From positions 1 to 37,936 of IMG/VR virus record IMGVR_UViG_3300028610_001008: DNA of 37,936 nucleotides; one strand, 5' to 3'. Made by a program: the position numbers and the translations under genes. This document shows positions 1-7,139 of the stretch, in pieces. This DNA is from a virus. How positions within the stretch are numbered: the stretch's first letter is position 1; each line of letters begins with the position of its first letter. Under the pieces are notes generated by a model that was given only the letters and a program-made list of their open reading frames with translations, had not been told where the DNA came from and did no database searches.

Positions 1-144
1 AATAATGAATATAAGGGCGAAAAGAGTATCGTTCATTCTCAAAAGAGAACAATATGAATACATAAAAGCTAGGGCGGATAGAGAACGGGATTCTATCTCG
101 GCTATTCTTAATGACATAATTGATGATTATATGATAAACAACGG
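1..144. repeat. Terminal direct repeat, left copy
   Basis: Identical base for base to 37793-37936, the last 144 bases of the window. It cuts through the ribbon-helix-helix gene that starts at 37785, so joining the ends restores an intact gene. This shows a circular assembly of about 37,792 bp. It could be an assembly overlap or, less likely, a true packaged terminal repeat; its position inside an early gene favours the first. Confidence 0.97.
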
Positions 145-166
145 AGATACCGGGAAAGGAATATAA
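5..166 (+). CDS. Ribbon-helix-helix (Arc/CopG-like) DNA-binding protein, 3' part across the circular junction
   Basis: Read from the internal ATG at 5 this gives 53 residues. The true start is ATG 37785 at the other end of the window, preceded by AGGGAGGA, giving 57 aa after circularisation. The pattern is a short basic beta strand (RAKRVSFILKREQYEYIKA) followed by two helices (DSISAILNDIIDDYM), typical of Arc/MetJ/CopG repressors that bind operators as dimers. The stop TAA overlaps the ATG of the next gene, a second protein of the same fold. Probable phage transcription regulator; the operator is unknown, but the promoter family described elsewhere is a candidate. Confidence 0.75.
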   Translation: MNIRAKRVSFILKREQYEYIKARADRERDSISAILNDIIDDYMINNGDTGKGI

Positions 167-339
167 TGGATGAGAAACAAGTCGATAACGAGTCAAATGA
201 AAAGACTAAAATAGTTTACCTTAGAATGTCACCAGAGAATCATAAGAAACTAAAAGTTGTTGCTGCCCAAAACGGGCAGTTAATGGCAGATATTGTTGAT
301 CGTGTATTAACAAAATATTTAGATACACAGAAATGTTAG
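166..339 (+). CDS. Second ribbon-helix-helix-like protein
   Basis: 57 aa, not related closely to its upstream neighbour but of the same type: a charged N-tail, a strand KIVYLRMSPENHKKLKVVA, then helices ending MADIVDRVLTKYL. This resembles the Arc/CopG fold, in which the strand pair reads DNA. The start ATG overlaps the stop of the upstream gene (TAATG) and the end overlaps the helicase start by 7 nt, so the three genes are translationally coupled. Likely a small DNA-binding regulator or a helicase partner; no direct evidence for its target. Confidence 0.65.
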   Translation: MDEKQVDNESNEKTKIVYLRMSPENHKKLKVVAAQNGQLMADIVDRVLTKYLDTQKC

Positions 340-1742
340 ATCAACCCCTCTGGGAACATCAGGAAATTGGGTTACAGCGGTTAATCCGAGATAAAGGCGG
401 AGTTTTAGCGTGGGATACGGGTACGGGTAAAACCGTGGGGGCTCTCTCGTACTTTAAGTATCTTAGAGGTAAAGACCCTAAGATTTTAGCTATTGTCGTA
501 TGCCCTATTAACCTAATCTCAGACGCTTGGGAACAAGATATTGAGAATTTTACTAACTTTACACATACTAATTTAAGAAATCTTAAAGTTAATGGTCAAG
601 CCGATATATTTATAGTTAATTACGAATCTTATAAAAGAATTCCCGACGCGATTAAGAATGATTCTTTATTGATTTTAGATGAGAGTTCTAAAATTAAGAA
701 TCATCAAAGTAAAGTCACTCGAAGTATTTTAAAAGATTCTTACCTTTACGCTTATAAAGTATGCGCCTCCGCTACCCCCGCCCCTAACAATGAGCTTGAG
801 TATTGGCCACAAGTTCACCTTACGAAACCAGGGTTATTTCCAGAAAACTTTTATAAATTTAGGAACCAATACTTTGTCTTACAACGGGGTGAGAGTATAA
901 TCCAGGGCAATATGGGTCGTAACGTATCCTCAGACTTAATGAAGAAAGGGTTTAAATACGTTTTACATCCCCATAAAAGAAAAGATTTTGAAGAGAAATT
1001 GTCTCAGATTGTGATGAAAGCAGATAAACGGGTGCTTAAAATCCCTGAAATGACGGATGTAAAGAGAACCGTAACTTTAAATGACACTGAGTTACGGGTT
1101 TATAAAGATATGCGATATCAATGTATTACTGAGATTAATAATGAGGACATAACTGCCGATAATGCTTTAAAGAAAATAATGAAACTTAGACAAGCTACTT
1201 CTGGGTTTATGTATGACGAGAATAGTAAAGGACAACTTATTTCAGGTCAGACTTCTAAAATCAAAGAGTTATTAACTATTATTGAAGAGAACAAAAATAA
1301 ACAAATTATTATCTTTTCGTCCTTTAGATATGAGATAATTAAGGTTAAAGAAGAGCTCGATAAAATCGCTCCTACCGTAACAGCTTATGGCGAGACTAAA
1401 GATGTGCTGGGTTCTTTAGAAGATTTTAAGTCTGGAAAAGCAAAGTATATTGTCGCTAACACTAGGTCAATTGGGCATGGGGTACGATTAACGAATTGTA
1501 ATTTAATTGTGTTTATGTCATTAGATTACAGTTTTGAGTTATGGCATCAAGCAAGAGGGCGCACACACCGGCACGGGCAGAAGAATCCTTGTACAAACAT
1601 AGTTTTAGTTGTTAAAAGCACTATTGATGAGAAAATATTAGAGGTTGTACAAGAGAAAAAAGATAAACAGGATATATTGGACGACTTTAATTTTGATCGA
1701 GAAAGACGTAACGAACCCTATAATGAAGTATTTAAAATCTAA
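333..1742 (+). CDS. SNF2-type superfamily 2 DNA helicase
   Basis: 469 aa. Motif I (Walker A) is DTGTGKT at about residues 28-34, motif II is DESS at 116-119 in place of DEAH/DEGH, motif III is SAT at 146-148, and motif VI is QARGRTHRHGQ near residue 410. This is the compact phage SNF2-like helicase that is often encoded beside a VRR-NUC nuclease, as here. It should hydrolyse ATP to translocate on DNA during replication or recombination in the cytoplasm. The start overlaps the upstream gene, and the 3' end overlaps the nuclease. No ribosome site is obvious, in keeping with coupling to the upstream gene. Confidence 0.93.
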   Translation: MLDQPLWEHQEIGLQRLIRDKGGVLAWDTGTGKTVGALSYFKYLRGKDPKILAIVVCPINLISDAWEQDIENFTNFTHTNLRNLKVNGQADIFIVNYESYKRIPDAIKNDSLLILDESSKIKNHQSKVTRSILKDSYLYAYKVCASATPAPNNELEYWPQVHLTKPGLFPENFYKFRNQYFVLQRGESIIQGNMGRNVSSDLMKKGFKYVLHPHKRKDFEEKLSQIVMKADKRVLKIPEMTDVKRTVTLNDTELRVYKDMRYQCITEINNEDITADNALKKIMKLRQATSGFMYDENSKGQLISGQTSKIKELLTIIEENKNKQIIIFSSFRYEIIKVKEELDKIAPTVTAYGETKDVLGSLEDFKSGKAKYIVANTRSIGHGVRLTNCNLIVFMSLDYSFELWHQARGRTHRHGQKNPCTNIVLVVKSTIDEKILEVVQEKKDKQDILDDFNFDRERRNEPYNEVFKI

Positions 1743-1977
1743 GGGCTGTATTATATTTAAAATCAATGATCGTAGTACCTCCGGGATCCCGGACGTTATG
1801 GGTATTACCGGGGACGGTACGGGACGATTGATAGCTTTAGAGATTAAACGACCAAATAGACCCTCAAAATCAAGGATGAAATTACAGGAATTTAACATAA
1901 AACGGTTTAAAGAATTAGGTGGGATCTCTAAAGTAGTATATTCTCTCGACGACGTTAAAGAATTATTAAATATTTGA
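1693..1977 (+). CDS. VRR-NUC domain nuclease (PD-(D/E)XK fold)
   Basis: 94 aa from the TTG at 1693. The core shows KIND..STSGIPDVMGI and then GRLIALEIKRPNRPSK, the PD...EXK pattern of stand-alone VRR-NUC (PF08774) nucleases. ATG 1723 is an alternative start (84 aa) but would remove the first helix with its conserved Glu (IEKD), and a TTG at 1645 would give 110 aa. None has a clear ribosome site; the gene overlaps the helicase end and is probably coupled. VRR-NUC proteins cut structured or double-stranded DNA, and pairing with a SNF2 helicase is common in phages. The start is uncertain, the family is not. Confidence 0.85.
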   Translation: MIEKDVTNPIMKYLKSKGCIIFKINDRSTSGIPDVMGITGDGTGRLIALEIKRPNRPSKSRMKLQEFNIKRFKELGGISKVVYSLDDVKELLNI

Positions 1978-2002
1978 CAAATTTACATCTCTAGAGTATA
2001 GT
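1974..2002 (+). promoter_or_regulatory. sigma70 promoter for a leaderless transcript
   Basis: TTGACA at 1974-1979, a 17-bp spacer, and TATAGT at 1997-2002. The expected start site, 7 nt after the -10 box, is the A of ATG 2009, and there is no ribosome site before that ATG. The -35 box extends as TTGACAAATTTAC, matching the other promoters in this genome. It overlaps the last codons of the VRR-NUC gene. Confidence 0.85.
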
Positions 2003-2008
2003 CTTTCC

Positions 2009-2419
2009 ATGACATCCGCAGACCTCATCAAGATCCACGAACAAATTTTCCGCGAAGCCAAAGAAATCATTAAGAAAAAGAATCACGACTACGGATCTGC
2101 CCATGACCCCTTCTTTAATTTAACCTCAGTTGAGAGATGTAATATTTGTAGTACTGAGCAAGGGATTTTAACAAGGCTATCAGATAAATTTTGTCGTTTA
2201 ATTAATTTTGTTGATAAACGGGAATTAAAAGTTGAGGACGAATCTCTTAAAGACACGGTTATTGATGCTATTAATTATCTCATTTTGATATTTTCTTATA
2301 TTGAGCAGAAAGAAAGTAAGGAAATAGAATGGCCAAATGGCAGAAAATCAAATAATAATATTCTTAAAAAATCAGAAATAAAACAATATTTTGGAAGACT
2401 TAGAAAAAAAGTTAGTTGA
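2009..2419 (+). CDS. DUF1599 / Nmad1-like protein
   Basis: 136 aa. The sequence KKNHDYGSAHDPFFN, then ILTRLSDKFCRLINF, then VEDESLKDTVIDAINYLI matches the DUF1599 (nucleotide modification-associated domain 1, PF07659) pattern, a helical family with MazG/dUTPase-like metal-binding acidic residues. A role in nucleotide metabolism or handling of modified nucleotides is proposed for the family, not shown here. It is the first gene of its operon and its ATG coincides with the predicted transcription start, so translation would be leaderless. The C-terminal 25 residues are basic and overlap the next gene. Confidence 0.8.
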   Translation: MTSADLIKIHEQIFREAKEIIKKKNHDYGSAHDPFFNLTSVERCNICSTEQGILTRLSDKFCRLINFVDKRELKVEDESLKDTVIDAINYLILIFSYIEQKESKEIEWPNGRKSNNNILKKSEIKQYFGRLRKKVS

Positions 2420-2810
2420 GAAATACGCTTACCTCCGAACCCGTCACGATGAGTTAAAGAAGGAAGCGGCGAATGTCTGGTCTGAAATTGAGAAAATCAC
2501 TCATGAATTAGTTGAGCACATGGACGATATGGGGAAAGATCGGACAGCTTCTTATCCTGGAATAGGATTTATTAGTTTAGCTCTTGAAATAAATTATACG
2601 ACGAATTATGAGTATGAAGAAGAATTGTTTTCTTACTTAAAATCTATTGATCGTGAAGATATGATTAAGACTAAAGTTGACGCAAACTCAATGCGTGCTT
2701 TAATTAAACAAACTATCAAATCAGAAAAAGAAGGTGATAAAGATGTTCCGACTTTACCTAATTTTTTAATATACAAAATGTTTATGAAACCGAAATTATA
2801 TAGAAAATGA
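2391..2810 (+). CDS. Conserved phage protein of unknown function
   Basis: 139 aa from a TTG start, overlapping the upstream gene by 29 nt; the only in-frame ATGs lie far inside. The N-terminal 45 residues form a charged helix, possibly a coiled coil, followed by IGFISLALEINYTTNYEYEEELFSYLKSIDREDMIKT and a C-terminal LPNFLIYKMFMKPKLYRK. This arrangement recalls small phage proteins found beside ssDNA-binding and recombination genes, but I cannot name a family. Its place between DUF1599 and the SSB-like gene suggests a replication accessory role. Confidence 0.7.
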   Translation: MEDLEKKLVEKYAYLRTRHDELKKEAANVWSEIEKITHELVEHMDDMGKDRTASYPGIGFISLALEINYTTNYEYEEELFSYLKSIDREDMIKTKVDANSMRALIKQTIKSEKEGDKDVPTLPNFLIYKMFMKPKLYRK

Positions 2811-2822
2811 AAGGGGATCACA

Positions 2823-3545
2823 ATGTCAGAGTCTAAGGAAATGGTAAAAGAAAAATCTCAATCAAATGTAGCGGTATCAGAAAAGAATACTTATCACGGA
2901 TCAGATCAAGATGATAGTGAAGATTTAGCAATCCCTAGAGTGAAACTAATCCATAAAACATCCGAAGAGATTGATGATACTAACTTAAACGTTAAACCTG
3001 GATTTTTAATACATAACATTTCAAAGGATATCTTTGAACAACCCTTATCTTTCGTCCCTATCATAAAAAAAGTATGTTATATGAGATACAATTCTATGAA
3101 CAAAGATGATCCTGGCTTTGATTCTAATTTTAAACCTATGGCTTTAATGTATAGAGTAGATAACAAGGAGCAATGCTGGAAGGATAAAGACGGACATTAT
3201 GATTTTGAATGGATTAACGGAAATAAACCTCTAGCTAATCGTATCATAAGTTTCCTCTCGTTTCTACCTAAATACCCGAAATTATCCCCTATCATAATTG
3301 ACTTTACAAAGACATCTTTGAAGACAGGAAAAGAATTAACTTCTATGTTAAAATTTAGTACAAACAGGAAATTCTTTCTTAGTACCACCTTCTCAGAGAA
3401 TGAAGGGACGAAATATCCTATCCTAAAAATCAATAAAGATGGTGGTGTAGACGAGAATATTCAAAAAGCATGTGATGATATCGTTAAAGATTTTTCTTCT
3501 AGTATGCAAAAGAATCCCCCTGATTCTCCTGAATGGGAAAAATAG
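2823..3545 (+). CDS. Possible phage ssDNA-binding or replication accessory protein
   Basis: 240 aa, start ATG with AAGGGG upstream. The first 35 residues are charged and probably disordered, followed by IPRVKLIHKTSEEID, KPGFLIHNISKDIFEQPLSFVPI and later a beta-rich core. Proteins with this IPR-L-KPG-I-PI pattern are widespread in phage replication regions and are sometimes annotated as ssDNA-binding. The tail PPDSPEWEK is acidic and aromatic, as in SSBs that recruit partners by their C-terminus. The function is inferred from context. It is followed by two terminator-like hairpins. Confidence 0.65.
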   Translation: MSESKEMVKEKSQSNVAVSEKNTYHGSDQDDSEDLAIPRVKLIHKTSEEIDDTNLNVKPGFLIHNISKDIFEQPLSFVPIIKKVCYMRYNSMNKDDPGFDSNFKPMALMYRVDNKEQCWKDKDGHYDFEWINGNKPLANRIISFLSFLPKYPKLSPIIIDFTKTSLKTGKELTSMLKFSTNRKFFLSTTFSENEGTKYPILKINKDGGVDENIQKACDDIVKDFSSSMQKNPPDSPEWEK

Positions 3546-3546
3546 A

Positions 3547-3603
3547 GGTTATTGATAAACCTATCTGTTTTTCCCCCCAATGGGCGCGACAGTATCGCGC
3601 CCA
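3547..3603 (+). terminator. Double rho-independent terminator-like hairpins
   Basis: First, AGGTT/AACCT around a short loop at about 3546-3562, followed by a run of five T. Second, TGGGCGCGA (3581-3589), loop CAGTA, TCGCGCCCA (3595-3603), then TAACTATTTTTATT. The second stem is 9 bp and GC-rich, with an imperfect U-tract. They lie just after the SSB-like gene and before the PrimPol gene, so they probably reduce read-through into it. Confidence 0.7.
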
Positions 3604-3630
3604 TAACTATTTTTATTGGAGAATCTTCCC

Positions 3631-5643
3631 GTGTTCACAAATCAAGAATTCGCACTCTCGTACGCTCATCGAGGATGGGCGGTTTTCCCTCTAGTACCCT
3701 TCCGTAAAGAACCCCTTACAAAACATGGTTTTAAAGACGCTACTACCGACAGAGATAAGATTATTGAATGGTGGCAAGTAAACCCTGAGGCTGGTATAGG
3801 TATGGCGGTAGGTCATGCCTCAAACTTCCTTATCCTTGAAATAGAGGTTAGTCAGGGTATTAACGGATGGGATACGATAAAGAAATATAAAGATATTAAT
3901 ACCGACGATATTATTAGTACTGTAGGATTAACAACCCCTTCAGAAAACCAGCAATGGTTCTTTCAAATGCCAAAAGAGAGAATTAAATCTCTTAAGAATG
4001 CGTTAGGTAAAGGTTTACATATTATCGGTAATGGCGATTACGTGATTTTACCTCCTACAGAGCTGAAACCTTATAATAGGTATAAAGATAAAGGTAAATA
4101 CGAATGGTCAGAAGAACAGATTGATATCTGGGGAGATTTCGAAGAGTTCCCTGGAATATTAAAACAGATCGTTTTAGATAAATTAGAGTTACAAAAAAAA
4201 ACCTCGTTTGAAATTCCCGAAAAACTTGATTCTACAATAGGGAAAGATGAGTTATTTAAAATTGCTTGTCGAGGTCGGCATGTAGGAATGTCAGAAGTTG
4301 AGGTATATAACTCAGTTCTAGAAGTTAATAAAAGATGTGAGGAACCTTTAGAAAAAGATGAGATTCTAAAACTATGTAGAAGCGCGTGTAGTTATGAACA
4401 AGAAGATTCGAATCTTTATTGGGATAAAAACCAATATGGTCATTATAAACCTACGTATAACAACTGCCTTAATTACCTTGAGACAGATACAGTTTTACAA
4501 GGGTTATTTAAATATAACTTATTTTCTTCTCAAGTTGAGGTAGTTAAGAAAGCTTATTGGATGGATTACGGGGACTGTCCTAAGAACGTTGATGACAATG
4601 ATATCTATTATATTAAAAAACATTTTAGGCAAAAAGGGTTTCAACCATCGTCTCTAATGATATTAGAAGCTATTCATTCTATATCTTTAGATAACACTTA
4701 TCATCCAGTATTAAATTATCTTAGAGGTCTGAAATGGGATGGTAAAAATAGATTAGATACGTGGTTACATGACTATATGGGTTCTGAGAATAACGAATAT
4801 AGTCGCTTTGTAGGAAAAATGATGTTAGTTGCCGCGTGCGCCCGGGTAGATAAACCAGGATGTAAATACGATTATGTGATAATCCTCGAAGGAGCGCAAG
4901 GTTTAAAGAAATCTATGGCAGTTGAGGCTTTAGGGGCCCCGTGGTTTAAAGCTATATCACTAACCGATAATCGTGATAGAGATACTATCCAGAAAATGCA
5001 AGGCGCTTGGATTGTAGAAGTCCCTGAAATGACGTGTTTTAAAAGACAAGAGTTAGATTCTTTAAAAGCGTTTATTACAACTCAAGTTGACCATTCAAGA
5101 TTCGCTTATGGTCGTACAGATAAAAAGTATCCTCGTCAATGCATATTTGTAGGTACAATTAACCCTGAGGTTATAGGGTACCTTACTGACAAAACAGGGA
5201 ATCGAAGGTTTTTACCGGTTGATATTGGAGAAATTAACGTAGCTAAAATAAGGATAGATAAAGATATGCTTTTCGCTGAGGCGTGGGCATTATATAAAAA
5301 AGGGTTCCCGCTTTATATTAAGGATAAAAAAATATTAAATTTGGCTCTTGAAGAACAAGGGAAACGGGAAATTCAAGATGGATGGACAAATGAAATATTA
5401 AATTATTTACAGAACCCTTCCGTAGAAAGAATAACAGCTATTGAAATATATGTAAAAGCTCTTGAAGGTAAAAAGGAGAGGTTTAATCCTTTTATTGGCA
5501 GAAGAATCGCTAATATAATGAAGTATTTAGGGTATAACCAATCCTTAAGGACTACTGATAAGAAACAAAGGGCAAGATACTATATTATTCATGAAGAAGA
5601 ACCTATTAGTGAGAGTCCTGCATGGGAGGAAAAGAATGGATGA
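3631..5643 (+). CDS. PrimPol-PriCT-VapE replication protein with a degenerate PrimPol domain
   Basis: 670 aa from GTG 3631, chosen because TTGGAG lies 9 nt upstream. Residues 1-170 follow the bifunctional primase-polymerase (PF09250) layout (RGWAVFPLVPFRKEPLTKHG, WW..NPEAGIGMAVG). The catalytic positions are changed: the usual DxD is EIE (70-72), the His of SGGxH is Gln108, and the Asp of GxDxRG is His130. A PriCT-like helical domain (IACRGRHVGMSEVEVY) follows at about 200-260. The C-terminal half is a VapE-family (PF05272) P-loop ATPase with intact Walker A GAQGLKKS (421-428), acidic motif WIVEVPE near 460, and TDKTGNRRFLPV. It probably acts as replication initiator or helicase. The genome has no DNA polymerase, so the host enzyme must be used. 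Confidence 0.88.
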   Translation: MFTNQEFALSYAHRGWAVFPLVPFRKEPLTKHGFKDATTDRDKIIEWWQVNPEAGIGMAVGHASNFLILEIEVSQGINGWDTIKKYKDINTDDIISTVGLTTPSENQQWFFQMPKERIKSLKNALGKGLHIIGNGDYVILPPTELKPYNRYKDKGKYEWSEEQIDIWGDFEEFPGILKQIVLDKLELQKKTSFEIPEKLDSTIGKDELFKIACRGRHVGMSEVEVYNSVLEVNKRCEEPLEKDEILKLCRSACSYEQEDSNLYWDKNQYGHYKPTYNNCLNYLETDTVLQGLFKYNLFSSQVEVVKKAYWMDYGDCPKNVDDNDIYYIKKHFRQKGFQPSSLMILEAIHSISLDNTYHPVLNYLRGLKWDGKNRLDTWLHDYMGSENNEYSRFVGKMMLVAACARVDKPGCKYDYVIILEGAQGLKKSMAVEALGAPWFKAISLTDNRDRDTIQKMQGAWIVEVPEMTCFKRQELDSLKAFITTQVDHSRFAYGRTDKKYPRQCIFVGTINPEVIGYLTDKTGNRRFLPVDIGEINVAKIRIDKDMLFAEAWALYKKGFPLYIKDKKILNLALEEQGKREIQDGWTNEILNYLQNPSVERITAIEIYVKALEGKKERFNPFIGRRIANIMKYLGYNQSLRTTDKKQRARYYIIHEEEPISESPAWEEKNG

Positions 5644-6070
5644 AACTAAAAAATACGTGGAGATGTGTAGGAAAGCAAAAGAAATTCAGGAGTTAAGAAA
5701 AGATTATCCAAGGAATGTTAATAGTTTTTATGATATTTATTATTTGAAAGGACAATATTTTAGAATTACAGATGTCGTAAAAGACGTCTACTTATCAGAT
5801 GGTGAAGTTGTGTGGCTGCCAATACAAGATCAACTTCAATATATGTTCTGTGAGAAACCAGTTGAGATTGATTTAGAAATTTTCTCTAGTAGACCTTATT
5901 TCCCTCATTGCGATAATAAGAAAACCCCTCTATATTATTTTGAAACTATGCAACAAATTTGGTTAGCTCTTGTAATGAAAGAAAAATATAAAAAAGTATG
6001 GGATGGTAAAGAATGGGAATCTATCTATGATGGAAATATATCTGTAGTTGAAAAAGGAGAACAAAAATGA
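5636..6070 (+). CDS. Hypothetical phage protein
   Basis: 144 aa. ATG 5636 is chosen over the upstream in-frame start because GGGAGG lies 8 nt before it and it overlaps the stop of the PrimPol-VapE gene by 8 nt. The product is hydrophilic and aromatic-rich (SFYDIYYLKGQYFRITDV, YFPHCDNKKTPLYYFETMQQIWLAL), mostly alpha/beta in appearance with no membrane segment or recognised motif. Expression is coupled to the replication protein. Function unknown. Confidence 0.75.
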   Translation: MDETKKYVEMCRKAKEIQELRKDYPRNVNSFYDIYYLKGQYFRITDVVKDVYLSDGEVVWLPIQDQLQYMFCEKPVEIDLEIFSSRPYFPHCDNKKTPLYYFETMQQIWLALVMKEKYKKVWDGKEWESIYDGNISVVEKGEQK

Positions 6071-6270
6071 AAACATTCTTTGTAAAAGTTAGGTGTGATA
6101 TATGCGGAAGTTCAAAAGATTATGAAAGTAAAATGGAAAATTTTTTAACACCAGAATTATTTTTACCAAAAGTATTTCCAAATGTATTACAAGTATGTGA
6201 TGTGTGTGAGAATAAAGTTGCGGAATTTGTTAAAGAGGAAAAGAGGGTTTATAGGGAGAAGAATAAATGA
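6067..6270 (+). CDS. Small zinc-ribbon-like protein
   Basis: 67 aa with CDIC near the N-terminus and CDVC near residue 45, the spacing of a four-cysteine zinc knuckle. The layout (CxxC, about 30 residues, VCDVCENKVAEFV) resembles the two small proteins between the terminase genes at 28955-29427. Overlaps its neighbours by 4 nt on each side (ATGA). Probably a small metal-binding nucleic-acid or protein adaptor; the exact role is unknown. Confidence 0.75.
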   Translation: MKTFFVKVRCDICGSSKDYESKMENFLTPELFLPKVFPNVLQVCDVCENKVAEFVKEEKRVYREKNK

Positions 6271-6458
6271 CAGATGAAATAGATTGGAATAGTCTAATTC
6301 AGGAAGATTTTAAAAGATTAATTGGTAAGCATAAGAAAGAAAATCCAGAGGTATATGAGTTAATTGAAATGGATCCCGATAACGCGTATAATAATTATTT
6401 ATCAATGTATATGATGTTAGTTGGGGAAGAGATTAATGAGGAGAAGAAAAAAATATGA
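6267..6458 (+). CDS. Small acidic hypothetical protein
   Basis: 63 aa, strongly acidic (DEIDWNSLIQEDF, EMDPDNAYNNYL, EEINEEKKK), predicted helical, without cysteines or membrane segments. Joined to both neighbours by ATGA overlaps, so part of the same translational chain. Small acidic early proteins are often inhibitors or DNA mimics, but nothing here proves that. Confidence 0.65.
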   Translation: MTDEIDWNSLIQEDFKRLIGKHKKENPEVYELIEMDPDNAYNNYLSMYMMLVGEEINEEKKKI

Positions 6459-6772
6459 AATGTTTAATTTGTCATGAGGTATACGATACTTCTAAAAAAG
6501 AATATGGGTGGCACTCAGAGAATGGAAGTATTCGACATTGTACATTCAAAGATGGCGTACAACGCCCCATGTGTCTTTGTTCACAATATTTTCGATATCA
6601 AAATGAGACAGCTAAAAGGAGAAAATCAATGTTAAAATCAGTAAGAAACCAAATCATCTTAGAAGTACAGAAGAAAGCGGATACCAAAAAGACTAAAATC
6701 AATGCAGCAGAGGTTTCACGTGTAGCTTCACTTACTTTGGATATTGTACTTCGTTTAATTCGAAGAGCGTAA
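6455..6772 (+). CDS. Cysteine-rich small protein with a basic helical tail
   Basis: 105 aa. The N-terminal 50 residues hold CLIC, HSE..SIRHC and MCLC, enough Cys and His for one or two zinc sites. The C-terminal half is a basic helix pair (KSVRNQIILEVQKKADTKKTKINAAEVSRVASLTLDIVLRLIRRA). Plausibly a nucleic-acid-binding protein. The gene is the penultimate one of the plus-strand operon and overlaps its neighbour by 4 nt. Confidence 0.68.
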   Translation: MKCLICHEVYDTSKKEYGWHSENGSIRHCTFKDGVQRPMCLCSQYFRYQNETAKRRKSMLKSVRNQIILEVQKKADTKKTKINAAEVSRVASLTLDIVLRLIRRA

Positions 6773-6774
6773 AA
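6761..6774 (+). repeat. 14-bp direct repeat, left copy
   Basis: CGAAGAGCGTAAAA, repeated exactly at 6957-6970. The two copies bracket the small gene 6775-6954. This looks like a duplication or an insertion/deletion scar. Confidence 0.85.
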
Positions 6775-6954
6775 ATGAAAATACCATTTAAAAGAATATT
6801 AAGAAGAGGGGATTGTCTTCCTAAATTCTATGGAGTAGCTTATTATCTACCGCATAACTTAACTCTTGTTGCTTATCCATTCCCTTTTAATCATATTATC
6901 GGTTATGTTGTATGGTTTTGGCATAAGATAAGAGATACTCAAATATCTATTTAA
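6775..6954 (+). CDS. Small hypothetical protein at the end of the plus-strand operon
   Basis: 59 aa starting at an ATG only 2 nt after the previous stop. Sequence features: a basic N-terminus (FKRILRRGD) and a hydrophobic aromatic remainder (YGVAYYLPHNLTLVAYPFPF, IIGYVVWFW), so possibly membrane-associated. It is bracketed by exact 14-bp direct repeats and its end overlaps the tail of the convergent late operon by 4 nt. No family recognised; a real gene is likely but not certain. Confidence 0.5.
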   Translation: MKIPFKRILRRGDCLPKFYGVAYYLPHNLTLVAYPFPFNHIIGYVVWFWHKIRDTQISI

Positions 6955-7139
6955 TCCGAAGAGCGTAAAATATTTATCTTCTCATCACAACTACGTTCAC
7001 ATTGAAGTTGAAGGATTTCTTTCTCAACCTCAATTAAAGAGTCATCAACTTCAAAAATCCTTTTGCTTAAAACTAAGAAGATAGTTATTAAGATACTTAA
7101 TACTACCAAGCTTTGAGCAAAAGGATTTTTTACGTCCAT
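6951..7139 (-). CDS. Small one-helix membrane protein, last gene of the late operon
   Basis: 62 aa. One membrane segment (SLVVLSILITIFLVL, residues about 10-25) is followed by a charged tail (EVDDSLIEVEKEILQLQCERSCDEK) that could form a coiled coil and contains two cysteines. It begins by a TGATG overlap with the upstream gene. The topology fits an i-spanin or holin accessory, but there is no overlapping lipoprotein partner. Its stop overlaps the end of the convergent plus-strand gene. Confidence 0.65.
   Translation of the reverse strand: MDVKNPFAQSLVVLSILITIFLVLSKRIFEVDDSLIEVEKEILQLQCERSCDEKINILRSSD
6957..6970 (+). repeat. 14-bp direct repeat, right copy
   Basis: Exact copy of 6761-6774. 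It lies in the C-terminal codons of the minus-strand membrane gene. Confidence 0.85.

Noticed and set aside
1-144. True T7-type packaged terminal repeats
   Set aside because: They lie in the middle of a gene in the early operon, not beside a packaging signal, and the contig simply ends there. Assembly overlap is the simpler reading, though not excluded.
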